NCBI GenBank assembly: GCA_964519955.1
Contig: CAZFLM010000149.1
Location: 1-8,585 of the forward strand
Direction of reading: 5' to 3'
DNA length: 8,585 nt
Origin: CAZFLM01 sp964519955
GTDB taxonomy: Bacteria > Armatimonadota > Chthonomonadetes > Chthonomonadales > CAJBBX01
The stretch's first letter is position 1. Each line of letters opens with the position of its first letter. The translations under genes were made by a program, and so were the position numbers. The notes beneath the pieces are model-generated. The model did no database searches. It was not told the DNA's origin and worked only from the letters and a program-made list of their open reading frames with translations. Shown here in pieces: positions 7,402 through 8,585 of the stretch.

Positions 7402-7402
7402 G
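7363..7402 (-). terminator. Alternative hairpins just past the dehydrogenase stop
   Basis: ACCACCGGCA (7363-7372) pairs perfectly with TGCCGGTGGT (7381-7390) around an 8-nt loop. The second arm can instead pair with ACCACCG (7396-7402) as CGGTGGT (7384-7390) around a 5-nt loop. Both lie within 45 nt downstream of the minus-strand dehydrogenase stop (7408-7410). No strong U-run follows, so they may protect the mRNA 3' end or be part of the repeat instead of being true intrinsic terminators. Confidence 0.4.
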
Positions 7403-7407
7403 AGCGC

Positions 7408-8481
7408 CTACTCCCCGACCCGGATCAGCGCGCGGCGCCACTCGGGGTGGTCCTCCACCTGCCCCAGCGCATGCTGCAGGTCGGCAAGGGGGAACTCGGC
7501 GTCGATCATGGGCTGCGGCGCGATCTCTCCTCGCTGCAGCAGGCGCGCCGCCGGCTCCCAGTAGTTGAAACCGATCTGCGACTGGAGGGCGGCGTTCGAG
7601 GGGCAGACGATCGTGATGCCCTTCTCGCGCAGGGGGCGGTAGGTCAGGTTCACCTCCTTGCGCGAGGTGCCCATCAGCACGCACACGCCCTGGTCGCCCA
7701 GCACGCCGATGAGGTCGTCCACGTCGCTCGCCCCGCAGCACTCCAGCACCGCCACGGCGGGCCCGTGCTTCTCGCGGATCGCGGCGAGGGCGCCGGCCTG
7801 CGCGGCATCCCAACACTCGATGCCCATGTCGCGCGCCGCCGCGATCTTCTCCGGCACGATCTCCAGCCCGACCGGCTCGCACCCGTGCATTCGCAGAAGC
7901 CACGCCGCCAGCACGCCGATGAAGCCCATGCCGCGGATGACGACGATGCGCTTCTCCTTGGCGAGCAGGGCCCGCGGGATGTGGACGCGCTCCAGGTCGG
8001 CGGGAACCGACACGCCGGGGATGGTGACCATGTTCGGGTAGAAGAGCACCTGCACGTGGATCATCGCCACGCCGAGCGGGTCCGCGAAGCACACCGCGCG
8101 CGGGTCGGCGCCGTTCACCACCACCGGGCGGTCCGCCACGGCGTACTCCGCGAAGCAGCGCATGTCCCAGTCGCGCCCGGCCACCAGGTTGATGCGGACC
8201 ACCTGGTCCCCCACCGCGACGCCCTGCACGTCCTTGCCCACGCGCTCGACGACCCCCACCGCCTCGTGCCCGTGGCTGCCAGGCGGCGTCGGCAGCGGGT
8301 GCAGCTCGTTCAGCGTGTGCTTCAGCTTCCAGAACGAGCTGTCGCTCCCGCAAATGCCCACGTGCGTGATGCGCACCAGCACCTGGTCGTCCGCCATCTC
8401 CGGCACGGGCACGCGCACCATCCGGTAGTCGCGGAGCCCAACCAACTGCGCGGCCAGCATCGTCCCGTCTCCAGCATCCAT
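7408..8481 (-). CDS. Zinc-dependent medium-chain alcohol/polyol dehydrogenase
   Basis: This 357-residue cytosolic MDR-superfamily oxidoreductase is of the threonine/sorbitol-dehydrogenase type and likely oxidises a polyol or sugar-derived alcohol with NAD; the substrate is unknown. The GroES-like half has the catalytic-zinc ligands C44 (GICGSD), H72-E73 (GHE) and probably D134 in FADPLG where an E is more usual. The Rossmann half has G184-M-G-F-I-G189, and E207 at the end of the second strand favours NAD over NADP. The four-cysteine structural-zinc loop is absent: residues 96-116 hold only C109. About 25 more residues than usual separate P135 from the glycine motif. ATG 8481 has GGAGGT (complement of 8487-8492) 5 nt upstream; ATG 8460 (seven residues shorter) is a weaker alternative with GGAG 8 nt away. 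It is the leftmost-reading gene of its block and stands alone. Confidence 0.88.
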   Translation of the reverse strand: MDAGDGTMLAAQLVGLRDYRMVRVPVPEMADDQVLVRITHVGICGSDSSFWKLKHTLNELHPLPTPPGSHGHEAVGVVERVGKDVQGVAVGDQVVRINLVAGRDWDMRCFAEYAVADRPVVVNGADPRAVCFADPLGVAMIHVQVLFYPNMVTIPGVSVPADLERVHIPRALLAKEKRIVVIRGMGFIGVLAAWLLRMHGCEPVGLEIVPEKIAAARDMGIECWDAAQAGALAAIREKHGPAVAVLECCGASDVDDLIGVLGDQGVCVLMGTSRKEVNLTYRPLREKGITIVCPSNAALQSQIGFNYWEPAARLLQRGEIAPQPMIDAEFPLADLQHALGQVEDHPEWRRALIRVGE

Positions 8482-8537
8482 TACCTACCTCCAGACTGCC
8501 TACTGCAGCCAAGTACGTTAGTCGCAACCACTAGAAG

Positions 8538-8567
8538 CGCGATGAAAAAGGACGGCCACTCATCGCG
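8538..8567. promoter_or_regulatory. Inverted repeat upstream of the dehydrogenase
   Basis: CGCGATGA (8538-8545) and TCATCGCG (8560-8567) form a perfect 8-bp inverted repeat around a 14-nt spacer, centres 22 bp apart (about two helical turns), 57 bp before the start codon. The local sequence is much less GC-rich than the genes, as expected for a promoter. TACAAT (minus strand, 8575-8570) could be a -10 box, but its -35 would lie beyond the window edge. A two-site operator or an mRNA hairpin are both possible. Confidence 0.4.
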
Positions 8568-8585
8568 ATATTGTATGTCATGCCA

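Noticed and set aside
7226..7564. Small open frames in the 7.0-7.5 kb gap
   Set aside because: They translate the hairpin repeats, run into the dehydrogenase antisense, and lack SD sites.

Overview
The window is very GC-rich chromosomal bacterial DNA with six to seven well-spaced genes, strong Shine-Dalgarno (SD) sites and long antisense open frames caused by base composition. The gene types (a Tat-exported formylglycine sulfatase, a secreted multidomain GH16 glycanase, a zinc-dependent medium-chain dehydrogenase) and the dispersed GC-rich repeats between genes suggest a free-living polysaccharide-using bacterium of the Armatimonadota, Planctomycetota or Verrucomicrobiota kind. That placement is an inference from gene style only; there is no rRNA or marker gene. 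No phage, transposase, CRISPR array, tRNA or rRNA was seen.

Layout, left to right. 1-186: three tandem 39-bp repeat units, then a hairpin repeat. 187-1728 (+): type I sulfatase. 1729-2095: gene-free, with a composite array of the same 39-bp unit alternating with a different 40-bp unit (period 79 bp). 2096-2746 and 2755-3408 (+): two tandem, translationally linked paralogs of unknown function, each with one N-terminal membrane segment. 3336-4154 (-): unknown 272-residue protein whose 3' end overlaps the second paralog by 73 bp. 4254-5279 (+): low-specificity L-threonine aldolase, divergent from the previous gene across 99 bp. 5296-7014 (-): secreted GH16 enzyme, convergent with the aldolase, 16 bp apart. 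7015-7407: gene-free, hairpin-dense, imperfectly duplicated repeat. 7408-8481 (-): zinc-dependent MDR dehydrogenase. 8482-8585: its leader, with an 8-bp inverted repeat.

How the genes work together: sulfatase and GH16 are both exported and could act on a sulfated glycan, but they are over 3.5 kb apart, on opposite strands, and no transporter or regulator lies between them, so a shared pathway is speculation. The only convincing operon-like unit is the paralog pair.

The most unusual content is (a) three repeat families in the gene-free gaps, one of which has a 25-nt perfect inverted match near both ends of the window, (b) the unknown tandem paralog pair, and (c) the antisense overlap at its 3' end. 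I do not see a clear new defence, mobile or biosynthetic system here.
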